In this document: one piece after another, positions 1 through 6,973 of the stretch
Layout of the letters: each line of letters starts with the position of its first letter
Numbering within the stretch: position 1 is the first letter of the stretch
Translations under genes and position numbers: made by a program
Source of the DNA: DATLBY01 sp035526665
Lineage (GTDB): Bacteria > Acidobacteriota > Terriglobia > Bryobacterales > Bryobacteraceae
Direction of reading: 5' to 3'
Length of the DNA stretch: 9,664 nucleotides
Assembly (NCBI GenBank): GCA_035526665.1
Contig: DATLBY010000327.1
Span: 1-9,664 of the forward strand
Notes under the pieces: generated by a model
The model's input: the letters and a program-made list of their open reading frames with translations, nothing else
Database searches by the model: none
Told to the model about the DNA's origin: nothing

Positions 1-1046
1 GCGGCCCGGGTATAGGGCGACCGTTTCACTTTACGTCCGAATCGCTCACGAAGCACCCGCGCCACCAGCGGAAGTTCGCTTCCGCCCCCGGTCACGTACA
101 CTGCCTCCAGTCTTTTATCCTCGGGTGCATGCGCCGCTATCAGCGATTCGACCGTTGCAACGGTCTGCTCCACCAGGGGCCGGCAGCGGTCGTAATAATC
201 AGCCGCGTGGATAGACACGTCGTGCCAGTTCTCCCTAACGGCTCCCAGGTCGACGCTGATTCTCCGCGTGTTCGGATGCAACGCCTCTTTACTCGCGCGG
301 CTCGCCTCATACAGGCGAAAGATTTCGCTCTGCGTCAACCGGTTTCTGTCCTCCTGCGCAACGCCTCGCGCCTCCAGCGCCATATCCGCAAGAATGACAT
401 CGAAATCGTCGCCGCCCAGACTTGGCACGCCTTCGGTCGCGATCACGCTATGTACCCGGCCTTCGATTTCAACCAGTGAAGCATCGAAGGTTCCACCGCC
501 CATATCATAGACCAGAACACGCTCGGAATCGGAAAGATCGCGAGTCCGATGGCCGTATTCAATGCTCGCTGCGGAGGGTTCGTTCAGGAGACCCAACACC
601 GAAAATCCGGCGCGTTGAAACGGCTCCACGGTAAGAAATCGCTGATTGCTGTTAGCGTTGGCTGGGACACCCAACATCACGGCAAGAGGCTCGCCCGCCC
701 GATAGGGGAGGCTCGAGTGCTCAATGAGTGCGCTTCGGAGCGCGCCGACCATCTCTTGCAGCAGTTGCTGCATGGGAAGCGCTTCCCCGCCGATCTCGAC
801 CAGGGTTGCAGGACCGGCATCTTCCAGCGTTCTTTTGATGGAGCGGACCACCGTCCATCCCGGCTCAGTCTGCGCTCCCCACGCCTGCCAGCCGTACAAA
901 CGCTTGCCCTGCCGGGCCGCAATCAGCGGCGGAAACCACTCGCGCGCGGCTCCTTCGCCGTCCTCGAAGGAAATGATCGGGTAGTTTCCCCGATCCACCG
1001 CCGCAACTACAATGCGGGTGGTCCCGAAATCGATCCCGAGCTTCAT
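1..1046 (-). CDS. Hsp70/DnaK-like ATPase, C-terminus cut by window edge
   Basis: The reverse strand is open from the ATG at 1046 to the window edge, giving 348 codons and no stop. The product is the actin-fold nucleotide-binding domain of an Hsp70 chaperone. The first phosphate loop is GIDFGTT (residues 4-10), the connecting motif is LNEPSAAS (154-161), the second phosphate loop is DMGGGTFDAS (181-190), and the adenosine-binding motif is VTGGGSELP (318-326). DnaK's ATPase domain is about 385 residues, so the window ends near the end of this domain and any substrate-binding domain is out of view. The start is supported by the canonical MKLGIDFG beginning and a GAGG about 11 bases upstream. The spacing of motifs is normal, but the N-terminal third resembles DnaK weakly, so this is probably one of the specialised Hsp70 paralogues common in acidobacteria rather than the housekeeping dnaK. 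No dnaJ or grpE gene is visible beside it. It diverges from the PAP2 gene across only 36 bases. Confidence 0.94.
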   Translation of the reverse strand, partial: MKLGIDFGTTRIVVAAVDRGNYPIISFEDGEGAAREWFPPLIAARQGKRLYGWQAWGAQTEPGWTVVRSIKRTLEDAGPATLVEIGGEALPMQQLLQEMVGALRSALIEHSSLPYRAGEPLAVMLGVPANANSNQRFLTVEPFQRAGFSVLGLLNEPSAASIEYGHRTRDLSDSERVLVYDMGGGTFDASLVEIEGRVHSVIATEGVPSLGGDDFDVILADMALEARGVAQEDRNRLTQSEIFRLYEASRASKEALHPNTRRISVDLGAVRENWHDVSIHAADYYDRCRPLVEQTVATVESLIAAHAPEDKRLEAVYVTGGGSELPLVARVLRERFGRKVKRSPYTRA

Positions 1047-1082
1047 GGGAACGCGTACCTCATCAAAAGCTAGGATAACTGA

Positions 1083-1958
1083 ATGCCATCGCTGAAACCG
1101 CGAACCTCCGAATGGATACTCGCGGCGTATTTTGCATACACAAGCATTTTGGCCTTGCTACTGTCGCTCCAGCCGGGGATGACTGCCCGAATTCTCAGCG
1201 TGAACACAGCTCTCGTACTCCTCTACGCCCTGGTGCTGCGAGCCAGGATCTTGCGGGACTGGATGCCCCTTACGCTGGTGCTGCTCGCTTACAAGGAAAT
1301 GGGTTGGTTTGCGCCGTCCTGGCACGATTACCGCCTGGAAAAAAGCTGGGTGGTGCTCGACCGGCTGGTGTTGGGGGACTGGAGGCTGCGGAACCTGATT
1401 GAGTCCCTGGGCCCGGTCATACCAAGCGTTCTGGAGCTCTGCTATTTGCTGGTATACGCGCTGCCTGTCGTTATTATGGCGATGCTGTATATCTTCGGTC
1501 TGCGGGACCGCGCCGGCGTCTTCCTGACATATTACCTGCTCGGCCTGTTTCTTTCTTATGTGCAGTTCCCATTCTGGCCATCCGAGCCCCCGCGCACGGT
1601 TTTCCCTGGCGAGAACGCACCGCTGATCGATACTTTTCTTCGCCGGGCGAACCTTTTCCTGGTGGGAACCCAGGGGATTCACACCAGCGTCTTCCCCAGC
1701 GCCCACGTATCCGGAGCGCTCGCGGCAGCCTTCGGCGTGCGCCGGGCCGTACCTGAAAAGCCGTGGTTCTGGCGCGGCGTTCTGATTTACGCGCTGCTGG
1801 TTGCAGTGGCCACGGTCTACGGCCGCTACCACTACCTGGTGGACGCCATCGCCGGCCTCGGTGTCGGCGCGTTCGTGGGGCAGATCGGTAATCTGCGCGA
1901 GGCTGCCGGCCGCGCTATTCTTTCCCGGACAGAAACTGTAAGAACGCCCGGGCCGTAG
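1083..1958 (+). CDS. PAP2-superfamily membrane phosphatase (Aur1/Ipt1-like)
   Basis: This is a 291-residue polytopic membrane protein of the type-2 phosphatidic acid phosphatase superfamily. These enzymes cleave or transfer lipid phosphate or polyprenyl phosphate groups at the membrane. The three active-site motifs are present: a PSEPPR motif (166-171) of the Aur1/inositol-phosphotransferase variety in place of the classical KxxxxxxRP, then FPSAHVSG (204-211) with catalytic H208, then YGRYHYLVDAIAG (246-258) with H250 and D254. Hydrophobic stretches lie around 11-30, 40-52, 60-72, 118-138, 144-162 and 232-246, with another around 255-268. A short AGGA (1072-1075) seven bases upstream supports the ATG at 1083. 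The exact substrate cannot be read from sequence; an undecaprenyl-pyrophosphate or phospholipid substrate, or inositol-phosphate transfer, are all possible. Its 3' end overlaps the convergent isomerase gene by 44 bases. Confidence 0.9.
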   Translation: MPSLKPRTSEWILAAYFAYTSILALLLSLQPGMTARILSVNTALVLLYALVLRARILRDWMPLTLVLLAYKEMGWFAPSWHDYRLEKSWVVLDRLVLGDWRLRNLIESLGPVIPSVLELCYLLVYALPVVIMAMLYIFGLRDRAGVFLTYYLLGLFLSYVQFPFWPSEPPRTVFPGENAPLIDTFLRRANLFLVGTQGIHTSVFPSAHVSGALAAAFGVRRAVPEKPWFWRGVLIYALLVAVATVYGRYHYLVDAIAGLGVGAFVGQIGNLREAAGRAILSRTETVRTPGP

Positions 1959-2823
1959 AATCCAGATTCTCCACGCCGCCCCCTTTCCGGAGCACGGCGC
2001 ACATTTCATAGGCGACCGGGCCCCGGTAGTTTATGGCTGCCAGCCCGCGAAAAAAGCTCGCATAATCCACTTCGCCGGTCCCTGGAGCGACCGCCCGCAC
2101 CAGCGCCGGAGATTCCGGCACGTAGTTGACACGCTCAGGATCGTACCGGAACCGGCGCTGCACTTCATAATCGGCTACCGTAGTGAACTCCAGCCAGGGC
2201 CCTGCCTTCTTCACCGCGGCCGCCAACTCATCCCCCGTAATACCCTGCAGATGAGGAGCCCACGCATCGAAGGCCAGCCGCAGGTTTGGCTCATTCACCT
2301 CTTCCAGAAGCCATACGAGCTGGTCGTGATGACAGGCCAGATCGTGATGATTCTGGAGCAGCAGTGTCACCCCATGGGGAGCGCTTGCCCGTGCTGCCAT
2401 GCGCAGGCCTCTTACCAGTTCCCCATATTGCAGGTCGTAGCCAACCCCCGGCCGCTGGTACCCGGTAAAAATGCGGAGCCGCGGAGTATCCAGATCTCGC
2501 GCCAACCGCGCGAGTGAACCCACATACGCCGCATTCATTTCGGCCGACGGTAATCCGGGACGATCCATTCCTGCCGTAAAATCGGTGTATCCCATCAGCG
2601 CTGCCAGCGTTAATCCAAGCTCGCGCAAGCGCGTCTTTAATGCCGTTCGCGCCGCCTGGTCGTAATCAAGCGGAGAGACATGCGGCTGCTTGGCCACCAG
2701 GGCCACCTGCTGATAGCCGAGTTCGACGGCCTTCAAGAGAAACGCATCCACATCAAGCCGCGAGTGCCCCGGCCACGCTCCCGCGTAGCTCACCGAATGA
2801 AGAACAGGAATATAGCTTGCCAT
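1915..2823 (-). CDS. Sugar-phosphate isomerase/epimerase-like TIM-barrel protein
   Basis: The 302-residue product has the layout of the xylose-isomerase-like TIM-barrel family (AP endonuclease family 2 fold), whose members isomerise or epimerise sugars and inositols using a divalent metal. Recognisable strands are VALVAK (40-45), TLAALMGYTDF (72-82), RLRIFTGY (115-122), GVTLLLQNHHD (151-161), LRLAFDAWAP (181-190) with D186, LEFTTVADY (211-219) and PVAYEMC (269-275) with E273, probably the last metal ligand. Where many relatives have a metal-binding Glu in the EnH motif, this one has Q157 (LQNHH). No signal peptide is seen, so it is probably cytoplasmic. The ATG at 2823 is inside a 31-base direct repeat, which covers the leader and the first eight coding bases. 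The 118 bases between it and the sigma-factor stop hold no other gene. The substrate is unknown; no sugar-catabolic operon is adjacent. Confidence 0.86.
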   Translation of the reverse strand: MASYIPVLHSVSYAGAWPGHSRLDVDAFLLKAVELGYQQVALVAKQPHVSPLDYDQAARTALKTRLRELGLTLAALMGYTDFTAGMDRPGLPSAEMNAAYVGSLARLARDLDTPRLRIFTGYQRPGVGYDLQYGELVRGLRMAARASAPHGVTLLLQNHHDLACHHDQLVWLLEEVNEPNLRLAFDAWAPHLQGITGDELAAAVKKAGPWLEFTTVADYEVQRRFRYDPERVNYVPESPALVRAVAPGTGEVDYASFFRGLAAINYRGPVAYEMCAVLRKGGGVENLDSTARAFLQFLSGKE

Positions 2824-2846
2824 CGCCGCCAGTGTACAGCATGCAT
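2816..2846 (+). repeat. 31-base perfect direct repeat, left copy
   Basis: This stretch is identical over 31 bases to 7744-7774 in the same orientation, and differs on both sides (2815 g against c, 2847 g against c). It begins CTTGCCATCGCC and ends CAGCATGCAT. Read on the reverse strand it holds the leader, the ATG (2823-2821) and the next five bases of the isomerase gene, so its sequence is constrained here as a gene start. Just beyond, 2851-2861 (TGCGCTTCACT) resembles 7776-7788 (TGCGTCTTCCACT) with two single-base gaps, a weak hint that similarity once extended further. Confidence 0.9.
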
Positions 2847-2941
2847 GATTTGCGCTTCACTGCAGCTCAAATAAAGCCAATCTCGGTTGCCGAAAACAGG
2901 ATCAAAGAAACTCGGGCTCGACATTGCACCCGTTGTCGGCG

Positions 2942-3685
2942 CTACTCCCTCGTCAGCACGGCCGCCAGAAACCGGAGTTCAGACTCCACTTCGGCGGGAT
3001 AGGCCACAGTTTCGGCGATTTCCTGGCGAAAGAGTTCGCGATACCTCTTGCGAAGCCTATGAATTGCAACTTTGAGCGCTCCCTCTGAGGTGTTCATTTC
3101 TCGAGCGACCACGGCATACGGCGCGTCGGACTGACCGAGAAGGAACACCTTCAACCGCTCGAAGTGCTCCGGGCGGCCGTGGTGCACGAACTCGTTTCGC
3201 AATCTCTCAACGACCCGGTCGAGCACCGCAAGCGCCCAGCGCCGTTCGAAGATCCGCTCGGGCGTCTCATCGTGCGCAGGCTCGCGTTGGTAGCGCTCTT
3301 CGCCAGACGAGAATTCTAGCTGCACAACCGCTCCGCCGCCCCGTTTGTGCGCGCGCTGCCGATCTTCTTCGTCAGCCACAAAGAACTTCAAGGAGGTCAA
3401 CAGAAACGACCGGAAGCGGCCCTTTTCCGGGTCAGCGCGATCCAGATATCGCCCTTCCAACATCCGAATAAAGAAGTCCTGCGTGAGATCCTGTGCCTGA
3501 TCGGCAGCATAGCCTCGGCGGCGCAGATAGGCGTACAACGGATACCAGTAGTTCTCACACAGAGTGACCAGAGCGGATCGGGCTTCCTTCCGATGGGGAT
3601 CGCCGGCGGCGACCACCATGGTCCACCGCGTGGTCGGAAACTGGGATGATCCCGGCGATGTGTGCATGGTGTGGCCGTTGCTCAT
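2942..3685 (-). CDS. ECF-type RNA polymerase sigma factor (kinase-linked, ECF43-like)
   Basis: The 247-residue product directs RNA polymerase to alternative promoters. Residues 15-100 form sigma region 2: an FPTTRWTMV start (16-24), then ENYWYPLYAYLRRRGYAADQAQDLTQDFF (44-72 read in parts), and an RFRSFLLTSLKFF stretch (90-102) for promoter melting. Residues 175-225 form region 4, with a helix-turn-helix around AREMNTSEGALKVAIHRLRK (194-213). Region 2.2 reads QAQDLTQD (63-70), with glutamines where many ECFs have acidic residues and T68 in the middle. This threonine-bearing type is typical of ECF sigmas encoded beside Ser/Thr kinases. The open frame extends 21 codons further upstream, but that extension overlaps the putative promoter, so I chose the ATG at 3685. 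The gene follows the kinase stop by 66 bases on the same strand; no anti-sigma gene is seen. Confidence 0.93.
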   Translation of the reverse strand: MSNGHTMHTSPGSSQFPTTRWTMVVAAGDPHRKEARSALVTLCENYWYPLYAYLRRRGYAADQAQDLTQDFFIRMLEGRYLDRADPEKGRFRSFLLTSLKFFVADEEDRQRAHKRGGGAVVQLEFSSGEERYQREPAHDETPERIFERRWALAVLDRVVERLRNEFVHHGRPEHFERLKVFLLGQSDAPYAVVAREMNTSEGALKVAIHRLRKRYRELFRQEIAETVAYPAEVESELRFLAAVLTRE

Positions 3686-3716
3686 GATCGTTCTCACAGG
3701 CGTCCCGCAACTAAGG

Positions 3717-3742
3717 ATAAGGAACGGGAACCAAAGGTTACA
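3717..3742 (-). promoter_or_regulatory. Putative ECF-type promoter of the sigma-factor gene (copy A)
   Basis: On the reverse strand this element starts TGTAAC, continues CTTTGG, and ends CCGTTCCTTAT. It ends 31 bases before the sigma-factor ATG, the right place for a promoter with a short leader. It matches the element at 6888-6914 at 21 of 26 aligned positions with one single-base gap. TGTAAC carries the AAC core usual in ECF -35 elements; the CCTTAT would be the -10. An AACC-AAA-GGTT inverted repeat overlaps the -35. Recognition by the sigma factor encoded downstream is inferred. Confidence 0.5.
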
Positions 3743-3751
3743 GCACAATCA

Positions 3752-6700
3752 CTACAGCCTCCCGTACTCTGCTTTGGCGCTCTTCAGGATCGAGATGTCG
3801 GGATCCGCGTGTTTCCAAAGCGCGAGGAAAGCCTCATAGGCAGCCTTCGCTTTGGCCTTGTCTCCCGACAAAGCGAACGCTCTACCGAGTTGCAGGTGCG
3901 CAAGCGCGCCGATAGGATCCAGCCCCACGATACCCCGATGATCGAGGATCTTCTGAAATTCGGCCACCGCTTCCGCATATCGGCCCTCGGCCGTCAAAGC
4001 CCCGCCGCGCACATACGCCGAGTGCAATCCGCCAAGGATGAGATACGGAAAGTTGAGGCCATTCACCGCCAGTTCATACGAACGTGTGATTTCCAGCCGC
4101 TCTACGCTGTCCGCGAATTTGCCTTTTGCCTGTGAGGCTAACGCGCGCAGAACCGGCGCGTAAGTAAACTTCACAAAAGTATCTTCGGGGAATCGCTTCA
4201 CCAGATCGCCGGAGAGAGCCTCGGATCGGGCCGAACTTCCCGGGAGCGCCAAGGCAAGACCGGCGGCGTATTCGACATCCCGGCTCGTGGAGAGCTCGAG
4301 CGCGGCCATGGCGGCCGTCCGTGCTTCGGCGGAATTCCCGCAGAGGGCCTCCCACACGGCGCGTGCGGCGATGTAAGTCGCGGCCACTTCGGGTTCCCGT
4401 TCTTGCCGGGCCAGGTCCACAGCGCGCCCGGACGACTGCCGCGCAGCACGTAAACGGCCGGAACGAGCAAGAGCGAGTGCCTCTGCGTGGACGATCCAGC
4501 GTCCATCCGCACGATTTCCTCTTGCCGAACCTGCAATCCGGTCCATCTGCTCCCGGTCTCCCTTTAGCGCCGCGAGGTTGTATTGCAGCATGAGCAACTG
4601 TGGCATTTGCACCTTGCGCGCGGTGGCGCGCTGAATCGTGTTTTCAGCCGCCGGGAAACGGTCCGTGTAAAATTGGGCAAGTGTGAGATTGGTGTACGGA
4701 TAGGGACTGTCGGGCAACGTCGCAATTCCGTCCAGCGCGGCTTCCATTGTCCTTTCAAATCGGCCCGTCCCCTGAGTGGATATTCCTCCGAGCAGATCCT
4801 GCGCATTTGAGAGCAACGCTCCTCGTCGAGGATAGGTCTGACTCCACAACTCAAGCGTCTTGTAAGCCTTTTCCAAATTGCCGGTCACATCCCGCTCATA
4901 GACGAAGTCGATGTAAAATCTCTCTCGATCGCTGACGCGATCGCGAAGCCGCCACGCTTTGGTCACGTACTCGGCGGACAGGGCCGAGTCTTTGCGGCCG
5001 TAATTAAAACCCAAGTGCGCGTAAGCCATCGCGAAGTTGGGATCGATCTCGATCGCGCGGCGTAAAAGGGGTATGGATTGCTCATAGCTCCCGGAGGATA
5101 GGCTCGACTTAGTGGCGGTGCTGTAAGCTTTTAGGGCTTCAAATGAAGGGGTAGTGGCTTCCGAGAGGGGCATCGAGTGCTTCTCGACTGTTGCGAGCGA
5201 CTCGCCCGCTCTCGTTCGAAACTTTCGCGACATCGCGCTCAGAGCGTTTAAGACTTCCTCTCTCCGCGTGGCTACGATCTGCTGCTGATCCAAGATATTT
5301 CCCGCGTTGCAATCCTTGGCGCGAAGTCCCAACACGTAGTGGCTTCCCACTCGCGCGATCGAACCAGCCAGGACCGCGGCGCTGCCGGTTCGCTCGCAGA
5401 CCTGCTGAGCGATTTCCGGCGTCAGCCTCGCATCTTTCGGCTGTGCCATCAGAGTCAGCGTCTGCTGGACCGTTCTATCCGAAATCAGGGCGAGATACGG
5501 CGACTGTTGAAGCTCCACAGCCAGTCCCTGCCGCAGCGTGTCCTCAAACTCCGGATCTCCGGTCTTGTTGTCGAAATCGGCGAGGACGATGGTATCCCTC
5601 GCGGTCAGCTTGGGTCTCGGGGCGGAATTGCGCGCAAACGACCAGACCGTCACGCCGCTCAAGAAGAGAAATACTGCCGCCGCGGCGGTGCCCAGGGCGG
5701 CCATCCGGCGCCTGCGGAGAAACTTGCGCGTTCGATAGATCCGGCTGGGTGGCGAGGCCAGCACGGGCCGGTCCTCCAAATGCCTCTGGATATCGGCCGC
5801 CAGATCGGACACCGAAGCATAGCGCCGCTCTCGAACCTTCTCCAGCGCTTTCATGGCGATCGCATTCAGATCGCCATCCACAAGGCGGCGAAGCGAAGCC
5901 GGGTCGGTCTGGCGGCGCGCGGCGATGTCGCTCGCCCCCGCGCCCATCGAAGTAAGCTTACGCGGCAGCGGCGGCGCTTCCTCCTCGCGGATGATCCGCA
6001 GCATTTCCGCCAATCCTGCGCCGCGCAGGGTGGCGCTGTCGAACGGCACAGCTCCGATCAGCAGCTCGTACAACACCACGCCGAGCGAATAGACATCCGA
6101 GATCTCGTCGATGGCTCCCGTCATCGTGTCCGCCTGCTCCGGGCTGGCGTACTCCGGTGTTCCCACAATCTGGCCGAACTCCGTGAGCAGCGTGTTCTCT
6201 ACGGCCCACTTGTCGGTGGCCTTGGCGATGCCGAAGTCGATTACTTTGGGGACCGGCGTGCCGTCCTGCTCGGTCACAAGCACATTCGACGGTTTCAGGT
6301 CGCGGTGGATCACGCCTTTCTGGTGCGCATGTTGGAGTGCACGGCAGACCGCAAGAAATAACGCAAGCCGCTCCTTGGTGGTCATGCGCTTGCGATCGCA
6401 ATACAGCGTGATCGGCGCGCCGTCGATGTACTCCATGACAAAGTACGGGCGGCCTCGTTTGGTAGCGCCGGCGTCGAAGATCCGTGCAACGTTCGGGTGG
6501 TCCATTACCGCCAGGGCCTGGCGCTCGTTGTTGAAGCGGGCCAGGACCTGGGCGGTGTCCATCCCAAGCTTCACAACCTTAAGAGCAACGTGGCGGCGAA
6601 TGGGCTCAAGCTGCTCGGCCAGGTAAACGGTGCCCATCCCCCCTTCGCCTAGAGGCGAAAGGACGCGATATCGGCCGAAATCGTCCTCTCCGGGTGTCGC

Positions 6701-6841
6701 TGTCGCCGTACTGATAGTCTCCGTTCCGGATTCTTCTGCACCAAGGGAAGTATCGAACGCGCCCTGAATCAGACACTTCGGGCACATTCCTGCTGGATCA
6801 GCGGACCGCAATTCGTCTCCGCATTGAGGGCAGTTTGGCAT
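3752..6841 (-). CDS. Membrane Ser/Thr protein kinase with zinc ribbon, TolB-like and TPR domains
   Basis: The 1029-residue protein is a Hanks-type kinase. Residues 4-23 hold two CxxC pairs (C4, C7, C20, C23), a small zinc ribbon. The kinase domain spans about 57-355: GEGGMG loop (65-70), ATP-anchoring K88 in VALK, catalytic loop HRDLKPSN (179-186) with D181, DFG (202-204), and GTPEYASPEQ (227-236). All catalytic residues are present, so it should be active. An arginine-rich patch (373-379) precedes one membrane span (about 382-403). The outside part has a TolB/FlgO-like domain (LADFDNKTGDPEFEDTL, 420-436, to about 515) and then TPR-type helical repeats (about 568-1015), probably the sensing or protein-binding part. 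The zinc ribbon directly after the ATG at 6841 supports the start, although the ribosome site is weak. The VVKLGMD motif after K88 is typical of kinases encoded beside ECF sigmas; the sigma gene follows 66 bases downstream. The likely substrate is that sigma factor (inferred). Confidence 0.97.
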   Translation of the reverse strand: MPNCPQCGDELRSADPAGMCPKCLIQGAFDTSLGAEESGTETISTATATPGEDDFGRYRVLSPLGEGGMGTVYLAEQLEPIRRHVALKVVKLGMDTAQVLARFNNERQALAVMDHPNVARIFDAGATKRGRPYFVMEYIDGAPITLYCDRKRMTTKERLALFLAVCRALQHAHQKGVIHRDLKPSNVLVTEQDGTPVPKVIDFGIAKATDKWAVENTLLTEFGQIVGTPEYASPEQADTMTGAIDEISDVYSLGVVLYELLIGAVPFDSATLRGAGLAEMLRIIREEEAPPLPRKLTSMGAGASDIAARRQTDPASLRRLVDGDLNAIAMKALEKVRERRYASVSDLAADIQRHLEDRPVLASPPSRIYRTRKFLRRRRMAALGTAAAAVFLFLSGVTVWSFARNSAPRPKLTARDTIVLADFDNKTGDPEFEDTLRQGLAVELQQSPYLALISDRTVQQTLTLMAQPKDARLTPEIAQQVCERTGSAAVLAGSIARVGSHYVLGLRAKDCNAGNILDQQQIVATRREEVLNALSAMSRKFRTRAGESLATVEKHSMPLSEATTPSFEALKAYSTATKSSLSSGSYEQSIPLLRRAIEIDPNFAMAYAHLGFNYGRKDSALSAEYVTKAWRLRDRVSDRERFYIDFVYERDVTGNLEKAYKTLELWSQTYPRRGALLSNAQDLLGGISTQGTGRFERTMEAALDGIATLPDSPYPYTNLTLAQFYTDRFPAAENTIQRATARKVQMPQLLMLQYNLAALKGDREQMDRIAGSARGNRADGRWIVHAEALALARSGRLRAARQSSGRAVDLARQEREPEVAATYIAARAVWEALCGNSAEARTAAMAALELSTSRDVEYAAGLALALPGSSARSEALSGDLVKRFPEDTFVKFTYAPVLRALASQAKGKFADSVERLEITRSYELAVNGLNFPYLILGGLHSAYVRGGALTAEGRYAEAVAEFQKILDHRGIVGLDPIGALAHLQLGRAFALSGDKAKAKAAYEAFLALWKHADPDISILKSAKAEYGRL

Positions 6842-6862
6842 CTGAACCAGGTTGCAGCAGCT

Positions 6863-6893
6863 ATTTTATGCCTTTCGCGCCAAGCGATGTAAC
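6863..6893 (-). promoter_or_regulatory. Possible housekeeping promoter of the kinase gene
   Basis: On the reverse strand TAAAAT (6868-6863, five of six to TATAAT) lies 21 bases before the kinase ATG. A GTTACA (6893-6888, four of six to TTGACA) lies 19 bases further upstream, a slightly long spacer. The GTTACA is the complement of the TGTAAC of the divergent ECF-like element, so the two promoters would share bases and might interfere. The call is weak, because AT-rich hexamers of this quality also arise by chance. Confidence 0.25.
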
Positions 6894-6914
6894 TTTTAGC
6901 ATCCGTTTCCTTAT
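6888..6914 (+). promoter_or_regulatory. Putative ECF-type promoter of the secreted-protein gene (copy B)
   Basis: The element begins TGTAACTTTTAG and ends CCGTTTCCTTAT, nearly the same as the element before the sigma gene (3717-3742, reverse strand). Between TGTAAC and CTTAT there are 16 bases here and 15 there. It ends 59 bases before the ATG of the secreted protein, leaving a leader of roughly 50 bases with a strong ribosome site. I infer that this gene is a direct target of the neighbouring ECF sigma factor. Confidence 0.5.
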
Positions 6915-6958
6915 TCGTGGCAGGTGAGCCGGATTGGGACTGGCCACCTAGTCAATCT

Positions 6959-6966
6959 AAAAGGAG
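6959..6966 (+). promoter_or_regulatory. Ribosome binding site fixing the start at 6974
   Basis: AAAAGGAG sits seven bases before the ATG at 6974. It settles the start: the frame is open back to a GTG at 6917, but that GTG has no such site, is only two bases past the putative promoter, and would place extra residues in front of a clear signal peptide. Confidence 0.8.
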
Positions 6967-6973
6967 ATGCGTT

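Noticed and set aside
549..1073. 174-codon forward open frame opposite the Hsp70 gene
   Set aside because: The reverse strand carries a continuous Hsp70 ATPase domain through the same bases, and the forward product has no motif or ribosome site.
1158..2009. Long open frame (283 codons) on the reverse strand opposite the PAP2 gene
   Set aside because: Its product is rich in His, Gln, Arg and Pro with no recognisable domain. It mirrors the codon bias of a GC-rich gene whose forward frame carries all PAP2 motifs in order.
2840..2847. CATGCATG palindrome at the edge of the left repeat
   Set aside because: It is only eight bases and does not persist in the right copy, where the last base differs, so it is not evidence for a recombination core by itself.
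2824..2941. CRISPR array, tRNA or riboswitch in the gap before the sigma gene stop, or in other gaps
   Set aside because: I looked for regularly spaced repeats, cloverleaf-like arms and long hairpins in the gaps and saw none; the 31-base repeat occurs only twice.
5339..6361. 340-codon forward open frame opposite the kinase domain
   Set aside because: The reverse strand here encodes an intact kinase with all catalytic motifs. The forward translation is Arg/Gln/His-rich low-similarity sequence, a typical antisense shadow.
6917..6973. GTG start giving a 19-residue longer secreted protein
   Set aside because: The strong ribosome site and signal peptide both point to the ATG at 6974, and the GTG lies directly beside the putative promoter.
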